DNA of 64,000 nucleotides from Pseudomonadota bacterium (GTDB taxonomy: Bacteria > Pseudomonadota > Alphaproteobacteria > Caulobacterales > Caulobacteraceae), in NCBI GenBank assembly GCA_023386645.1, contig JAEWJI010000037.1, positions 48,715 to 112,714 on the forward strand, read 5' to 3'. Below, in pieces: positions 8,041 through 16,686 of this stretch (position 1 is the stretch's first letter; every line of letters begins with the position of its first letter). The notes under the pieces are model-generated. The model saw only the letters and a program-made list of their open reading frames with translations. It searched no databases and was not told the DNA's origin. A program made the translations under genes and the position numbers.

Positions 8041-9099
8041 GTGAAATTCCTAGACCAGGCCAAGATCTACATCCGCTCCGGCTCGGGCGGCGCGGGCTCC
8101 GTGTCCTTCCGGCGGGAGAAATTCATCCCGAACGGCGGCCCGGACGGCGGCGACGGCGGACGCGGCGGCGACGTGTGGATCACCGCTGTCGAGGGGCTGA
8201 ACACCCTCATCGACTACCGCTACCAGCAGCATTTCAAGGCCCAGACCGGCCACCACGGCCAGGGTCGTCAGATGCACGGCGCCAAGGGCGAGGACGTGAT
8301 CCTCAAGGTTCCGGTCGGCACCCAGGTGCTGGACGAGGACAAGGAGACGGTGCTGCTCGACATGGACCGGGCCGGCAAGACCGAGCTGTTGCTCAAGGGC
8401 GGCAACGGCGGCTGGGGCAACACCCGGTTCAAGGGGCCGGTCAACCAGGCGCCGCGTCACGCCAACCCAGGCCAGGAGGGCCAGGAACGCTGGATCTGGC
8501 TGAGGCTCAAGCTGATCGCCGATGTCGGACTGGCGGGCCTGCCGAACGCTGGCAAGTCGACCTTCCTGTCGGCCGCCTCGGCCGCGCGGCCCAAGGTCGC
8601 GGACTATCCGTTCACCACCCTGACCCCCAACCTCGGCATGGTCGACCTGTCGCCGACCGAGCGGTTCGTGATCGCCGACATCCCGGGCCTGATCGAGGGC
8701 GCGAGCGAGGGCGCTGGCCTAGGGACGCGGTTCCTCGGCCACGTAGAGCGCTCAGCATCGCTGATCCACCTGATCGACGGGACGCAGGACGATGTGGCCG
8801 AGGCCTATAGGATCATCCGGGGCGAGCTGGAGGCCTATGGCGAGGGCCTGGGCGACAAGGCCGAAATCCTGGCGCTGAACAAGATCGACGCCCTGACCCC
8901 CGAGCTACGCGAGCAGAAGGCCGATGAGCTGGAGGCCGTCGCCGGCCGCCGCCCCATGCTGGTCTCCGGCGTGTCGGGCGAGGGCGTGCCGGAACTTCTG
9001 CGCGCCGCCTGGGTCGAGGTCCGCAGGACGCGCGGCGAGGTCGCTGTGGAGCAGGACGACGAACCCCCGGTGGAAACGCCGGGCGGCTGGACGCCGTAG
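8041..9099 (+). CDS. obgE: Obg GTPase (ObgE/CgtA)
   Basis: A 352-residue GTPase that acts in late 50S ribosome assembly. It starts with GTG at 8041 and lacks a clear Shine-Dalgarno; the start is fixed by the conserved N-terminus KFLDQAKIYIRSGSGGAGSVSFRREKF. Residues 1-158 are the glycine-rich Obg fold. The G domain shows G1 GLPNAGKST (near 166), G3 DIPGLIEGASEGAGLG and G4 NKID. The C-terminus is short and acidic, without the OCT or TGS domains of some homologues. In Caulobacter CgtA is essential. It heads a housekeeping run towards nadD, rsfS and rlmH. Confidence 0.96.
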   Translation: MKFLDQAKIYIRSGSGGAGSVSFRREKFIPNGGPDGGDGGRGGDVWITAVEGLNTLIDYRYQQHFKAQTGHHGQGRQMHGAKGEDVILKVPVGTQVLDEDKETVLLDMDRAGKTELLLKGGNGGWGNTRFKGPVNQAPRHANPGQEGQERWIWLRLKLIADVGLAGLPNAGKSTFLSAASAARPKVADYPFTTLTPNLGMVDLSPTERFVIADIPGLIEGASEGAGLGTRFLGHVERSASLIHLIDGTQDDVAEAYRIIRGELEAYGEGLGDKAEILALNKIDALTPELREQKADELEAVAGRRPMLVSGVSGEGVPELLRAAWVEVRRTRGEVAVEQDDEPPVETPGGWTP

Positions 9100-9107
9100 A
9101 CCCTCTA

Positions 9108-9250
9108 TCCTCCCCATCGCTTGAGATGGGGAGGGGGACCACGAAGTGGTGGAGGGGTGGAGGAGGCGCGCATGCGCGCCGACGACGGAGGCTGCACGAA
9201 GAACCCCTCCGACTCGATCGCTGGCGCTGGGACCGATCCACCTCCCCATC
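9108..9250. repeat. Composite palindromic repeat (CCTCCCCAT/ATGGGGAGG type)
   Basis: The obgE 3' gap contains a small palindrome (CCTCCCCATcgcttgagATGGGGAGG), a CCACgaaGTGG hairpin, a perfect palindrome GGCGCGCATGCGCGCC at 9165-9180, and GGAGGGGT/ACCCCTCC arms flanking it, ending near CCTCCCCATC at 9241. It shares the CCTCCCCAT arm type with the larger element at 35611-35744, so it is probably a dispersed intergenic repeat of this genome. Confidence 0.6.
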
Positions 9251-9273
9251 CGCTAAGCGGACACTGAGGAGAC

Positions 9274-9299
9274 GGAACCGCTCCCCCGTCCAAACCGCT
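9274..9299 (+). promoter_or_regulatory. EcfG-type stress promoter candidate
   Basis: A perfect GGAAC -35 at 9274-9278, a 17-bp spacer and CGCT (consensus CGTT) at 9296-9299, 22 bp before ATG 9322 of the 67-residue peptide gene. One of five similar sites in the window. Confidence 0.5.
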
Positions 9300-9321
9300 C
9301 CTTCGTCAAAGGAGCTTTGCC

Positions 9322-9525
9322 ATGTCCGACATCCAGACCCCCGGCCGCGACAAGAACGGCGCCATCCCTCTGGGCCGTCCCGACGCCTCGACCTCCAATG
9401 CGGAGGTCAAGAAGAACGCCGAGCGCGAGCGTCGCAGCGCGGGCCCCGACGGCCCGGACGCCACCGAGGTCGGCGACACTTTCAAGACCCAGGGCTCAGG
9501 CGGCGGGAAGGTCTCGACCACCTGA
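9322..9525 (+). CDS. Small hydrophilic protein, probably stress-related
   Basis: A 67-residue, charged, Gly/Ser/Lys-rich protein with no Cys, no hydrophobic core and a likely disordered structure (GPDGPDATEVGDTFKTQGSGGGK). It has an excellent ribosome site (AAAGGAG, 8 bases before ATG). The promoter-like site at 9274-9299 points to general-stress sigma control. I do not recognise a family. It sits between obgE and nadD on the same strand. Confidence 0.65.
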   Translation: MSDIQTPGRDKNGAIPLGRPDASTSNAEVKKNAERERRSAGPDGPDATEVGDTFKTQGSGGGKVSTT

Positions 9526-9602
9526 CCCGCGACATTCGGGCGCGACCGTGCTAACAGGGCTTAGCTCAATCGTGAGCAAAAGCCCCGCGAGCGCCGCCCC
9601 CC

Positions 9603-10268
9603 GTGCCCTTCTTCCACGCCGGTCCAGCGCCCCGCGCGGCGGGTCCCCGTCCGGGCCTGCTGAGGGACGGTCTGGACCTGGCGCCTGGCATGGCGGTCGG
9701 GCTGTTCGGCGGATCCTTCAATCCCGCCCATGACGGCCACGCCCATGTGGCCGAAACCGCCATGCGCCGCCTGGGGCTGGATCGTGTGGTGTGGCTGGTG
9801 TCGCCCCAGAATCCGCTGAAGGACGCCTCCGAGACCGCTCCGCTCGCCGAGCGGATGGCCTCCGCCCAGGCCGCCGCGCGCCTCGCCGCGCATGGCCCGT
9901 CGATGATCGTGTCGGACGTCGAGACCCGGCTGGGGACCCACTGGACGATCGACACCCTCCGGGCCCTGTCCTGCCGCCATCCGCAGGTGCGGTTCGTTTG
10001 GCTGATGGGCGCGGACAATCTGGCCGGTTTCCACCGCTGGCGCGGCTGGACGGACATCATGCGGTTGATGCCCATGGCGGTGATCGCGCGGCCCGGCAGC
10101 CTGCTCAACAGCCGCTCGGCGCCTGCGGCGGCCCGTTTCGCCGAAGCCCGGGTTCCATCCGAAAAGGCCCTGCTGTTGCCCCACATGCGGGCCCCGGCCT
10201 GGACCTATCTGACCGCCCCCCTGAACCACCAGTCTTCCACGGCCCTTCGCGCGGCGGCCCGTTCGTGA
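9603..10268 (+). CDS. nadD: Nicotinate-nucleotide adenylyltransferase
   Basis: Cytoplasmic NAD biosynthesis enzyme that adenylates nicotinate mononucleotide. The nucleotidyltransferase signature GLFGGSFNPAHDGH includes the HxGH-type motif, and WLMGADNLAGFHRWRGW and STALRAAAR near the C-terminus are typical. The frame can start at GTG 9603 (221 residues) or ATG 9690 (192 residues, directly before AVGLFGG); alphaproteobacterial NadD proteins often carry an N-terminal extension, so the longer form is given. It is followed by rsfS and rlmH, the usual gene order. Confidence 0.93.
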   Translation: MPFFHAGPAPRAAGPRPGLLRDGLDLAPGMAVGLFGGSFNPAHDGHAHVAETAMRRLGLDRVVWLVSPQNPLKDASETAPLAERMASAQAAARLAAHGPSMIVSDVETRLGTHWTIDTLRALSCRHPQVRFVWLMGADNLAGFHRWRGWTDIMRLMPMAVIARPGSLLNSRSAPAAARFAEARVPSEKALLLPHMRAPAWTYLTAPLNHQSSTALRAAARS

Positions 10269-10366
10269 TAGGATCAGGGCTTGAGTAAACCTGCTGGAGC
10301 CATCCGCTGACCCCCCCGCCCGCGCACGATGCGCAAGATGAGGCCGTTTCCAACGCGGCCCATGAG

Positions 10367-10810
10367 ATGGAGCCGATCGCGCCCATCCACGCCGAAGACG
10401 ATTTCGACTATGACGGCGACGACGCCCTGGACACGGCGTCCGGCGAGTCCGCGCCCCTCCCGGTCGGCGCGACCGAACTCGAGAACGCCGTCCTCGCAAG
10501 GCTTGACGACGACAAGGCCCAGGACATCGTCCTGATCGATCTCAAGGGCAAGTCGCCCATGGCCGACACCATGATCGTGGCGTCGGGCCGTTCGCACCGC
10601 CATGTCGGCGCCATCGCCGATCACCTGCAGCGCACCCTCAAGGACCACGGCCTGGGCAAGGTGAAGGTCGAGGGACTGCCGCATTGCGACTGGGTTCTGA
10701 TCGACGCGGGCGACGTGATCGTCCACCTGTTCCGGCCCGAAGTGCGGACCTTCTACAACATCGAGAAGATCTGGTCGGTCGACAGCGCCCACCGCACCGC
10801 CCGCGACTGA
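10367..10810 (+). CDS. rsfS: Ribosomal silencing factor RsfS
   Basis: A 147-residue protein that binds L14 (uL14) on the 50S subunit and blocks subunit joining when nutrients run low. The RsfS/Iojap domain occupies residues 38-140, with KAQDIVLIDL, ADTMIVASGRSHRHV, HCDWVLIDAGDVIVHLFRPEVRTFYNIEKIW. The first 37 residues are an acidic extension of low complexity, so the true start may be slightly different. It stands in the nadD-rsfS-rlmH order conserved across bacteria. Confidence 0.95.
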   Translation: MEPIAPIHAEDDFDYDGDDALDTASGESAPLPVGATELENAVLARLDDDKAQDIVLIDLKGKSPMADTMIVASGRSHRHVGAIADHLQRTLKDHGLGKVKVEGLPHCDWVLIDAGDVIVHLFRPEVRTFYNIEKIWSVDSAHRTARD

Positions 10811-10865
10811 GCATGACCGCCCCCGCCCTGAAGCAGCCGCGCTCGGGCGCGGCGGTAGGGCCCCG

Positions 10866-11330
10866 ATGAGGATCGCCATCGCCGCGATCGGCAGGCCCGG
10901 GCGCGGGCCCGAGGCCGAGCTCGCGGCCGACTACGCCCGTCGCGCCACCCTGGCGGGGAAGTCCCTTGGCCTGGGGCCGCTGGACCTCATCGACCTGGAG
11001 CCGCGCAAGCCGGGCAAGGCCGCAGAGGCCGAGCTTCTGCTGGCCGCCGCCGAGGGCGCCCACCTGATCGCCTGCGACGAACGCGGCAAGGCCTATGGCT
11101 CGCGCGCCTTCGCCGAACACCTGGGCCAGATTCGCGACGCAGGCGAGCGCCGGCTGGTCTTCGCCATCGGCGGGGCGGACGGGCTGGACGCCTCGGTGCG
11201 CGCCGTCGCCCGCTCGACCTTGGCCTTCGGGCCCCAGACCTGGCCCCACGCCCTGGCTCGCGCCATGCTGGCCGAACAGGTCTATCGCGCCGTGACCATC
11301 CTGGCCGGCGGGCCCTATCACCGGGACTGA
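10866..11330 (+). CDS. rlmH: 23S rRNA pseudouridine-1915 N3-methyltransferase
   Basis: A 154-residue SPOUT methyltransferase acting on pseudouridine 1915 of helix 69 in the assembled ribosome, using S-adenosylmethionine. Conserved signatures include LIACDERGKAYGSRAFAEHL, the trefoil-knot glycine motif VFAIGGADGLD and the C-terminal AEQVYRAVTILAGGPYHRD. Length equals that of the E. coli enzyme. The EnvC-like gene starts 3 bases after its stop, so the two are probably co-translated. Confidence 0.97.
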   Translation: MRIAIAAIGRPGRGPEAELAADYARRATLAGKSLGLGPLDLIDLEPRKPGKAAEAELLLAAAEGAHLIACDERGKAYGSRAFAEHLGQIRDAGERRLVFAIGGADGLDASVRAVARSTLAFGPQTWPHALARAMLAEQVYRAVTILAGGPYHRD

Positions 11331-11332
11331 GC

Positions 11333-12403
11333 GTGCGCCGCCTGCTGATCGCCACCGTCCTGGTCACGATCGCGGCGCCCGCCGCCGGGCGCCAGGCCGT
11401 GTCGCCTCCCGAGGGCTCCCGCTTGCAGGCCGAACTGCGCGACGCCCGGCTCAGGGCGCGGCGCCTGCGCGCTGACGCCGCCGAGGCTCGGGCCGAACTC
11501 GCCGCCCTGGACCGGCGGCTGGCCCGGCTGACCGGAGAGGCCGCCGCCGAGGACGCCCGCCTGGCCGAGCAGCGCCGGCGTCTGGACGAGCTCAACGCCC
11601 GGGAGGCCGCCCTGGCCGCCCGGCTGTCCAGGGAGAGGGGCGCCCAGGGACGGCTGCTGTCCGCGCTGCAGCGCCTCAGCCGCGATCCGCCGCCCGCCCT
11701 GCTGATCCCCGCCGACCAGGCGGTGGACACCGTGCGGGCCGCCATCCTGATCCGCGCCGTCAGCCCGGAGATCGAGCGCCGCGCCAAGGCCCTGGAGGCC
11801 GAGCGGGCGGAACTGGCCCGGATCCGACGCCTGGCTGTCCTGTCCAGCGAGGCCCTGCTGACGCGCGAGAGCGAGGCCGGCGACCGCCGCTCGGACATCG
11901 AAAGCCTGAAAGCCCGTCGAACGGCGCTCCTGGCCATCCTCTCGGCCGAGGCCGCGGAAGCGGAGAGCGCGGCCCGTACGCTCGAGGCCCGCATTCGAGG
12001 TCTGGGCCTGTCGCCCCTGCCGCTGGACGAGTCCGGAGCCGAGGAGGCCGCGCGCCTGCCCGGTGGCCGGACGCGCCTGGTCGCCCCGGTCTCGGGCGCG
12101 CCCGATCAACGATTCTCGCGCGGGGCCCCGGGCTGGCGGTGGAAGGGCGGCCAGGCGGCCTCGGCCCCCGCCGCCGGGACGGTCGCCTACGCCGGTCCGC
12201 TCGACGGCTGGGGTCAGGTGGTGATCCTGGACCTCGGTCCCGGCTGGCGCGCCGTGGTCGCGGGCCTGGACAGTCTGGACGTCGATGTCGGCCAGCGCGT
12301 CGCAGCCGGAGCGCCTCTGGGCCGCGCCGGTCGGGACGGCGAGACCTATTTCGAGCTTCGGCGTGGAGACCGCCCGGTCGATCCGGGTCCCTGGCTCGAC
12401 TGA
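11333..12403 (+). CDS. EnvC-like murein hydrolase activator with degenerate M23 domain
   Basis: A 356-residue periplasmic protein starting with GTG at 11333. A signal peptide (LIATVLVTIAAPAAG) is followed by about 200 residues of Ala/Arg/Glu/Leu coiled coil and then a C-terminal LytM/M23 fold (about 235-356). The zinc ligands of active M23 peptidases are missing: the HxxxD region reads WRWKGGQAA, and the usual HFE reads YFELR. This matches EnvC and similar proteins, which activate amidases at the septum without being enzymes. It is three bases downstream of rlmH and convergent with the YihY gene. Confidence 0.82.
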   Translation: MRRLLIATVLVTIAAPAAGRQAVSPPEGSRLQAELRDARLRARRLRADAAEARAELAALDRRLARLTGEAAAEDARLAEQRRRLDELNAREAALAARLSRERGAQGRLLSALQRLSRDPPPALLIPADQAVDTVRAAILIRAVSPEIERRAKALEAERAELARIRRLAVLSSEALLTRESEAGDRRSDIESLKARRTALLAILSAEAAEAESAARTLEARIRGLGLSPLPLDESGAEEAARLPGGRTRLVAPVSGAPDQRFSRGAPGWRWKGGQAASAPAAGTVAYAGPLDGWGQVVILDLGPGWRAVVAGLDSLDVDVGQRVAAGAPLGRAGRDGETYFELRRGDRPVDPGPWLD

Positions 12404-12420
12404 GGACGAGCGAAGGGACG

Positions 12421-13683
12421 CTATCCCGTCCGCGCCTTTCGCTTCATCACCCGGTCGGCCATCGCCTCGGCGTGCCGCATGGTGAAGGCGAGAGCGGCGG
12501 GATTGCCGCGCTTGGGGCCCACCGTGTCCGCTACGATCGCCCCGCGCTTGCCCATCTCGCGCGGCGCGCCGGTGGTGGTGTCGATCGCCGTCTGGTGCTC
12601 GATCTCGGCGTTCAGCTCGGCCCCCATCAGGATGATCTGCACCGAGAGCCAGGTCCACAGCAGGAAACCCATCAGCGCCGCCAACGGACCGTAGGACGCC
12701 GTCTTCACGAAGGTCTGCAGGTACCAGCTGAACAGGAGCGACAGGCTGAGCGACAGGGCGGCGGCGAACAGGGCGCCCGGCGTCAGCCAGCGCCAGCGCG
12801 CCCGCGCCCGGCAGGGCCCGAACCGATAGATCAGGGTCAGGGCCGAAATGTAGAACAGCAGCAGCAACGGCCAGCGCAGGATGGCCAGGCGGCCCCACTC
12901 GGCTTCCAGCCCGAACAGGCCGAGCACCAACGGCACCCCCACCACCAGTCCCGAGGCGATCAGCACCGCCGCCAGGCCGCCTAGGGTGAAGACCATGCAC
13001 TGCAGGTTGTACTTGATGATGTTGCGCTTCTCGACCTCGTGATAGGCGACGTTCAGGCCGTAGAAGAGAACCTTGACCCCTCCGTTCGCCGTCCACAGCG
13101 ACAGCAGCAGGGTCCAGACCAGGGTGAATGTCAGCGCCTCGGTCGAGTTCTCCGCCAGCCTCTGCATCTCCGCCGCCAGGAACTCCGCCACCGTTGGGGG
13201 CAGGACGGAATAGAGGAAATAGATCCGCTCCACCGCACCCGTCGGATCGGCGAACAGGCCGTAGATCGTCACGAAGGCCGCAAGCGTCGGGAACAGCGAC
13301 AGGACGAAGAAGAAGGTCACCCCCCCGGCCACGAATCCGACCCGGTCGCCGAAATAGGCTGCGCCAGTGCGCCAGAAGATGTCGATCCAGCCCTTCTTCG
13401 GAATGTGTTCGGGCCGGGTGGCCAATCGGCCGCGCCCGGGCTCCCGCACCTCATAGTCCTCCGGCGTCGGCGGAGCGGGCGGGCTCGGCTGCGGGCGATA
13501 GGCGCGCAAGTCCAGGCCCAGCCGGTGGCCCTGGGTGTGCAGCAGGTGGGTCGCCCCCATCCCGGCCGCCAGCCCGCCGACGACGGCCGCCGCCAGCGCC
13601 CAGAGACCCGTAGACGACGCGGATCGTCGGCGAAGAGCCGGCAAACGGACGTTCGGGAGACGGGCCTTGGTCAACGGCGGCAT
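12421..13683 (-). CDS. YihY/BrkB-family inner-membrane protein
   Basis: A 420-residue protein. An N-terminal hydrophobic anchor (about 27-47) and a Pro-rich linker precede the BrkB-like domain, which starts near GWIDIFWRTGAAYFGDRVGFVAGGVTFFFVLSLFPTLAAF. Five or six further helices follow, with GPLAALMGFLLWTWLSVQIILMGAELNAEIE, the family's most conserved stretch. Function of the family is unresolved; RNase BN is a historical misnomer. The extra N-terminal segment of about 95 residues is longer than in E. coli YihY. Divergent from prmC. Confidence 0.88.
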   Translation of the reverse strand: MPPLTKARLPNVRLPALRRRSASSTGLWALAAAVVGGLAAGMGATHLLHTQGHRLGLDLRAYRPQPSPPAPPTPEDYEVREPGRGRLATRPEHIPKKGWIDIFWRTGAAYFGDRVGFVAGGVTFFFVLSLFPTLAAFVTIYGLFADPTGAVERIYFLYSVLPPTVAEFLAAEMQRLAENSTEALTFTLVWTLLLSLWTANGGVKVLFYGLNVAYHEVEKRNIIKYNLQCMVFTLGGLAAVLIASGLVVGVPLVLGLFGLEAEWGRLAILRWPLLLLFYISALTLIYRFGPCRARARWRWLTPGALFAAALSLSLSLLFSWYLQTFVKTASYGPLAALMGFLLWTWLSVQIILMGAELNAEIEHQTAIDTTTGAPREMGKRGAIVADTVGPKRGNPAALAFTMRHAEAMADRVMKRKARTG

Positions 13684-13810
13684 GGCCGCAGGAACGGGTC
13701 AGCCCGCCGCCCCGTTCCGCAAGGGCTCGTCTCGTTCATCGTCTTGCCAGCCGAGACGCCCTCGGGCACGGACGGGCCGCTTATTCGCCGACGCCGCCCG
13801 GGACGCCCTG

Positions 13811-14686
13811 ATGACCGAGACCCTGCTCACCACCTGGAAGGCCGCCCAGGCCAAGCTCAAGGCGGGGCGCATCGACAGCCCCTCGATCGACGCCCGCCTG
13901 CTGCTGGAAGCCGCCGCCGGCGTCACCCGCACCGACATCCTGACCGACCCCTACCGGCCCATCGCCCCCGACCAGGCGGCCCGGCTGGACGGCTACATCA
14001 AGCGCCGGCTGCGGCGGGAGCCGGTGTCGCGCATCCTGGGCCGCAAGGGCTTCTGGAAGATCATGCTGAACGTCACTCCCGATGTGCTCAGTCCCCGGCC
14101 GGATACCGAGACCATTCTCGATATCGGCCTCCTGGCCTTCGAGCCCGGCCGTTCCTTCGAGATCGCCGACCTGGGAACGGGTTCAGGAGCCATCCTGCTG
14201 GCCCTGCTGGCCGAGCGGCCGGCGGCCAAGGGCGTGGGCACGGATGTCTCCACCGAGGCGCTCGCCGTAGCGCGTGAGAACGCCGCTAACCTCGACCTCG
14301 ACGGCCGCGCCGCCTTCCTGCGCACCGAATGGGCGACTGGCTTCGCCGATCACAGCTTCGACCTGGTCGTTTCGAACCCCCCCTATATCCCTTCGGACGA
14401 CATCGACGGGCTGGAGCCGGAGGTGCGCGATCACGATCCGCGACTGGCGCTGGATGGTGGTCCGGACGGCCTCCAGGCCTATCGCGACCTCGCCCCGGAG
14501 ATCCGGCGCGTTCTGAAGCCTGACGGAATCTTCGCGGTCGAGATCGGCTGGGACCAGGGGCCGCAGGTCAAGGCTTGGTTCGAAGCGGTGGGCTTCTCGG
14601 ATGTGAAGGTGGTGCTTGATCTCGCCGAACGTCCCCGCGTGGTCACCAACGGCCCGGATCCTCGGACGACCCCGCGCGCAGCCTGA
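13811..14686 (+). CDS. prmC: Release factor glutamine methyltransferase
   Basis: A 291-residue SAM-dependent enzyme that methylates the Gln of the GGQ motif in RF1 and RF2. ATG 13811 is chosen because the conserved domain begins soon after; the frame is open further upstream into the YihY promoter region but with no homologous sequence. The N-terminal helical domain (1-90) is followed by LSPRPDTETILD, motif I ADLGTGSGAILLALL and the catalytic NPPY (SNPPYIPSDD). prfA, its usual neighbour, is not in the window. Confidence 0.95.
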   Translation: MTETLLTTWKAAQAKLKAGRIDSPSIDARLLLEAAAGVTRTDILTDPYRPIAPDQAARLDGYIKRRLRREPVSRILGRKGFWKIMLNVTPDVLSPRPDTETILDIGLLAFEPGRSFEIADLGTGSGAILLALLAERPAAKGVGTDVSTEALAVARENAANLDLDGRAAFLRTEWATGFADHSFDLVVSNPPYIPSDDIDGLEPEVRDHDPRLALDGGPDGLQAYRDLAPEIRRVLKPDGIFAVEIGWDQGPQVKAWFEAVGFSDVKVVLDLAERPRVVTNGPDPRTTPRAA

Positions 14687-14959
14687 GAAATCCTCTTCCC
14701 TCGCGCCTCCGCACGCGCTAAGTCTCGCCGCGTCTCCCGATCCCCTCGCAGCCGATCGCGTCCTGGCACGACGCGGCCGTACTCGACGGGGACGCGCGTG
14801 AGGCCCGGGTGCTCCCCGGGCGAACCACGGCGGGGTGACGACGGCTTTCCGAACAGATCGACGCGGGGATAGGCCCCGATCGAACGGATCACCCGAGGAC
14901 GGCACGGCCCGCGATCCACGCGTCCGAACCCATCCCCAACACGAGCACGATAGCGTCCG
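14687..14959. other. Gap of 273 bp before the DUF4167 gene
   Basis: No frame with coding character, no tRNA and no clear terminator. It is GC-rich and contains short complementary stretches such as GAGGCCCGGGTGCTCCCCGGGC near 14798-14822 that may form an mRNA leader structure. Nothing further can be supported. Confidence 0.4.
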
Positions 14960-15937
14960 ATGAGAGATTTCAAGGGCATGAAGCGCCAGCGCGGACGCAA
15001 CCGGAAGCCCGGCGGCGGCAATGCGAATGCGGCCAACCCGAACCGGTCGTGGGATTCGCAAGGCCCTGAGAACATCAAGGTCCGGGGCAACGCCCAGACC
15101 GTCTATGAGCGCTACCAACAGCTCTCGCGGGACGCCGCCTCTTCCGGCGACCGGGTGCTTGCCGAGAACTATCTCCAGCACGCCGAACACTATTTTCGGG
15201 TTCTGAGGGCGCTCCAGCCAGCTCGCCCCGTTTCCGAGATCGCCGCCCGCGAACTGGCTGGCCAGGGCTTCGATATCGACTTTGAGGACGAGAGCGGCGC
15301 CCAGGCCGCCGCCTTCCTCGCCGCGCAGCAGGCTGCCGAGGCCGCCCAGCAGCGCCAGCAGGAACAACGCGAGCAGCGCGAGAACCGCGATCGGGATCGC
15401 GATTTCGACCGCGATCAGGGCCGCGACCGGGATCGCGACCGCGATCAGAACCGCGAATGGCGCGACCGCGACGACCGTCCGCGTGACGCGCAGCGGGAAG
15501 GTCAGGGCGGAGAGGGCGAGGGCCGCGAAGGCGGCCGTCGTGAGACCCGACGCGAACGCTGGGAGCGCCGTCGCGAGGAACGCAACCGCCGCTTCGAGAG
15601 CGAAGGCCGGACGCAAGGCGATGACGGCGAGGGCCGCACCGACTCGGACGATACGTCCGATACGTCCGCGCCGGTCGAGACCGTGGTTCCGGCCCCTGTT
15701 CAAGCTCCCGTCGAGGACGCCGCCCCCGCTTCCGCCCGCACCCCGCGCCGCTCGCGCGCGGCCGCACAGGACGCCGACGCTGGCGAGGCTCCGACCGCGC
15801 TTCCGGGCTTCCTGACCCGCTCGACTCCGCCCCGCAGCGAGGCCCCGGCCGCGTCCGGCGATGGTGAGAGCGAGGCCGCACCGGTGCGTCGCCGCGCGCC
15901 CCGCAAGAAGGTCGAGGCTCCGAGCGAGGGCGAATAG
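14960..15937 (+). CDS. DUF4167 protein with long disordered Arg/Asp tail
   Basis: A 325-residue protein. Residues 1-20 are basic (KRQRGRNRK), and residues 30-90 form the DUF4167 domain (NRSWDSQGPENIKVRGNAQTVYERYQQLSRDA, then ENYLQHAEHYFRVL). This is common in alphaproteobacteria and of unknown function, with a look of RNA or nucleic-acid binding. Residues 110-215 are a low-complexity run of Arg/Asp/Glu repeats (RDRDRDFDRD-type), and the rest is Ala/Pro-rich with a basic end (RRRAPRKK). In many relatives the gene is next to prmC, as here. Cytoplasmic by prediction. Confidence 0.85.
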   Translation: MRDFKGMKRQRGRNRKPGGGNANAANPNRSWDSQGPENIKVRGNAQTVYERYQQLSRDAASSGDRVLAENYLQHAEHYFRVLRALQPARPVSEIAARELAGQGFDIDFEDESGAQAAAFLAAQQAAEAAQQRQQEQREQRENRDRDRDFDRDQGRDRDRDRDQNREWRDRDDRPRDAQREGQGGEGEGREGGRRETRRERWERRREERNRRFESEGRTQGDDGEGRTDSDDTSDTSAPVETVVPAPVQAPVEDAAPASARTPRRSRAAAQDADAGEAPTALPGFLTRSTPPRSEAPAASGDGESEAAPVRRRAPRKKVEAPSEGE

Positions 15938-16032
15938 CCGCGCTTCGTCGGGTCGAGACGGCTTGACGATCCAGGTCTGGGCGGGCCTTTGAGCACGCCC
16001 GCGCGTTCCCGCGGGTCGTCGGAGGTCGGACC

Positions 16033-16686
16033 ATGCGCAACCTGACCGCACTCCTGGTCGCCGCAGCCCTGCCGGCGCTGGCCGCGGCCTGCGCCTCGGC
16101 GCCGCCCGCGCCGCCGCCCCCGCCGCGCCTGGGCCCGACGGGCGAGGTCCTGCCGGACTGGCGCGCCCTGATCACCTCAACCGACCGCGATCGCTACGCG
16201 CGTCGCGACGCCGCCTGGCGTCTGGCCCTGGAGCAGGCGCGGCGCCAGCCGGGCTCCGGCGACCTCAACGCGCTCGGGGACCTGATCGAGCCCGACGCGG
16301 CCCGTCCGCATCCGGCCCCGCCGCCCGGCCAGTACCGCTGCCGCACTGTCAAGCTTGGCTCTCAAGGGGGCGAACAGGGGCTGGGCTATGTCGTCTACGG
16401 CTGGTTCGCCTGCCGCATCGAGGACACGCCCAAGGGACTGAAATTCGTCAAGCTGACCGGCTCCCAGCGTCCGTCCGGCCTCCTGTTCCCGGAGACCGAC
16501 CGTCATCTGCTGATGCTCGGCTCGATGGCCCTGGCCTCCGAGCCGGCCGCCAACTCCTACGGCCAGCGCCCGGACCGCGATCTGGTCGCCGTGCTGGAAC
16601 GCGTCGGTGAGACCCGCTGGCGGCTGGTGATCCCCTGGCCCCAGAACGAATCCAACCTCGACCTGATCGAACTCGTTCCGGCCTGA
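16033..16686 (+). CDS. DUF4893-type lipoprotein
   Basis: A 217-residue protein with a signal peptide and lipobox (LAAAC, Cys20), then a Pro-rich linker. The mature domain begins LPDWRALITSTDRDRYARRDAAWRLALEQAR and contains two Cys (QYRCRTVKLG and WFACRIED) that probably form a disulfide. It ends VIPWPQNESNLDLIELVPA. The pattern fits DUF4893, an uncharacterised periplasmic family. Outer-membrane anchoring is likely. The next gene starts directly after its TGA stop (TGAATG). Confidence 0.7.
   Translation: MRNLTALLVAAALPALAAACASAPPAPPPPPRLGPTGEVLPDWRALITSTDRDRYARRDAAWRLALEQARRQPGSGDLNALGDLIEPDAARPHPAPPPGQYRCRTVKLGSQGGEQGLGYVVYGWFACRIEDTPKGLKFVKLTGSQRPSGLLFPETDRHLLMLGSMALASEPAANSYGQRPDRDLVAVLERVGETRWRLVIPWPQNESNLDLIELVPA

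Noticed and set aside
15380..15480. CRISPR-like repeat array
   Set aside because: The short-period repeats are GAC/CGC codon repeats of the Arg/Asp-rich DUF4167 tail, without spacer structure.
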